From the NCBI GenBank assembly GCA_946188175.1, contig CAMHUJ010000112.1:1-6104 (forward strand): 6,104 bases of DNA. The letters run 5' to 3'. The notes below the pieces were generated by a model. That model had not been told where the DNA came from, searched no databases, and saw nothing but the letters and a program-made list of their open reading frames with translations. Below are positions 5,426 through 6,104 of this stretch, one piece after another. Positions within the stretch are counted from its first letter, which is position 1. Each line of letters starts with the position of its first letter. The position numbers and the translations under genes are program-made. The stretch comes from an uncultured Ruminococcus sp. GTDB lineage: Bacteria; Bacillota; Clostridia; Oscillospirales; Ruminococcaceae.

Positions 5426-6049
5426 ATGAAAGGTATTTTGCTGCGGATGTGGTATGCAATCCGCATTCCGGTTATCATCCTTATTTCCGTGCTTCTGGTT
5501 CTGACCGTAATCAACCCGATCTATGCGGATATGGGCATCACGCTGCTGTCGTCCTGCATTGCCGCGCTGCCGTTTCTGCTTCTGCTGTCCGATGAAAAAT
5601 CGCGCTTTGCACGCTGGCAGACGATCCTGCCGGTTTCGCGCGGACGGCTTGTGGATGCATATTATCTGCTGACGCTGCTTCTGACCGCTGTCGGGGTGCT
5701 CTGGTCTGCGCTGATCATGCTGCACTATAACAAGGCGGAAGCCCTGCTCCGGATTTTTCAGCTGACGGGGTGCAGTCTGGCGGTGCCTGCGATCGTGCTG
5801 CCGTTTGTGTTCCGGTTCGGCGGAAAGGTGGCTGCTGCCGGTCTGGCACTGCTGTCCATGATGATGCCGGCAGTTTTTATGATGCTTATGCTGATGAGGC
5901 TGCTTTGTACGGTTCCGGAGGGCGGCGAACCGGCTGCCGTAACCGTTCATTATGGAGTCGATGCGCTGCTGCCGGGTGCGATTGTACTGCTGCTGTTCGG
6001 CATTTCGCGGATGATCTCCGTCCGTGTGATCGAAAAACGGGAATTCTGA
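5426..6049 (+). CDS. ABC-2 type membrane permease (ABC2_membrane_5-like), second subunit
   Basis: This 207-residue integral membrane protein has about six predicted helices near 13-30, 37-55, 79-99, 112-130, 135-160 and 178-195. The cytoplasmic segment DEKSRFARWQTILPVSR (56-72) followed by YYLLTL is the family hallmark, and PFVFRFG (126-132) and the terminal REF match the preceding permease. It is shorter than its neighbour, mainly in the loops. It begins 21 nt after the first permease, with GAGG nine bases before the ATG. Two related, unequal permeases with one ATPase suggest a heteromeric exporter, with two ATPase copies serving one copy of each permease. That stoichiometry is inferred from other ABC-2 systems. 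Confidence 0.88.
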   Translation: MKGILLRMWYAIRIPVIILISVLLVLTVINPIYADMGITLLSSCIAALPFLLLLSDEKSRFARWQTILPVSRGRLVDAYYLLTLLLTAVGVLWSALIMLHYNKAEALLRIFQLTGCSLAVPAIVLPFVFRFGGKVAAAGLALLSMMMPAVFMMLMLMRLLCTVPEGGEPAAVTVHYGVDALLPGAIVLLLFGISRMISVRVIEKREF

Positions 6050-6077
6050 TTGACTGAACAATGAACAGAAAGGATTG

Positions 6078-6104
6078 ATGACCGTGACAAACACAAATGA
6101 AAAT
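6078..6104 (+). CDS. Start of a further operon gene, cut by the window edge
   Basis: After the second permease stop (6047-6049) and 28 further bases, AAAGGA (6069-6074) is followed by ATG at 6078 and an in-frame GTG at 6084. Nine codons remain open to the window end (MTVTNTNEN). The spacing favours GTG slightly, and ATG is the commoner codon. Too little is present to assign a family. Its position suggests another member of the exporter operon. Confidence 0.5.

Noticed and set aside
5408..6094. A 228-codon open frame on the minus strand, rich in Gln, His and Arg
   Set aside because: It mirrors the hydrophobic codons of the second permease. The composition is the expected reverse complement of membrane-helix coding, not a real protein.
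1..6104. CRISPR array, tRNA, rRNA or transposase gene
   Set aside because: No regularly spaced repeats with unique spacers, no cloverleaf-like sequence and no transposase motifs were seen on either strand.

Overview
The window looks like chromosomal DNA of a Gram-positive, low-to-mid GC Firmicute. A gut-type Clostridia of the Oscillospiraceae/Ruminococcaceae (Ruminococcus-like) is the best guess. The grounds are strong AGGAGG ribosome sites, sigma-A type promoters with 17-nt spacers, frequent TTG and GTG starts, a YtrA-type GntR/ABC cassette and an AT-rich inverted-repeat element in the intergenic DNA. The genus is an inference from style and was not checked by a search.

Layout: two divergent operons share one intergenic region (about 3073-3497). 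Leftward on the minus strand runs a tightly coupled four-gene string. It holds an M42 metallopeptidase (3072-2047), a second and different M42 metallopeptidase (2050-1010), a GNAT acetyltransferase (1013-216) and the start of a family 2 glycosyltransferase (from 219). All three junctions are 4-nt stop/start overlaps (ATGA, TTGA, GTGA), so the genes are probably one translationally coupled message from a promoter at 3122-3150. The glycosyltransferase frame stops after 65 codons and looks broken.

Rightward on the plus strand runs a GntR/YtrA-family repressor (3498-3866), an ABC ATPase (3885-4715), two related but non-identical six-helix permeases (4718-5404 and 5426-6049), and the first codons of a further gene at the right edge (6078 onward). 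A consensus promoter (3435-3463) precedes the repressor, with an operator-like inverted repeat over its -10 and start region. This is the usual plan of a self-regulated exporter cassette: the repressor senses a signal and releases its own operon, and the ATPase drives a heteromeric two-permease pump. Family knowledge suggests cell-envelope stress or antibiotic efflux, but the substrate cannot be read from the sequence.

Between the two promoters lies a roughly 198-bp element (3199-3396). It has 36-bp imperfect terminal inverted repeats (30 of 36 positions match by eye) and three small internal hairpins, and it encodes no protein. It resembles a miniature non-autonomous element and is the least ordinary structure in the window. 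I found no convincing novel multi-gene system. The rest is recognisable housekeeping and transport machinery.
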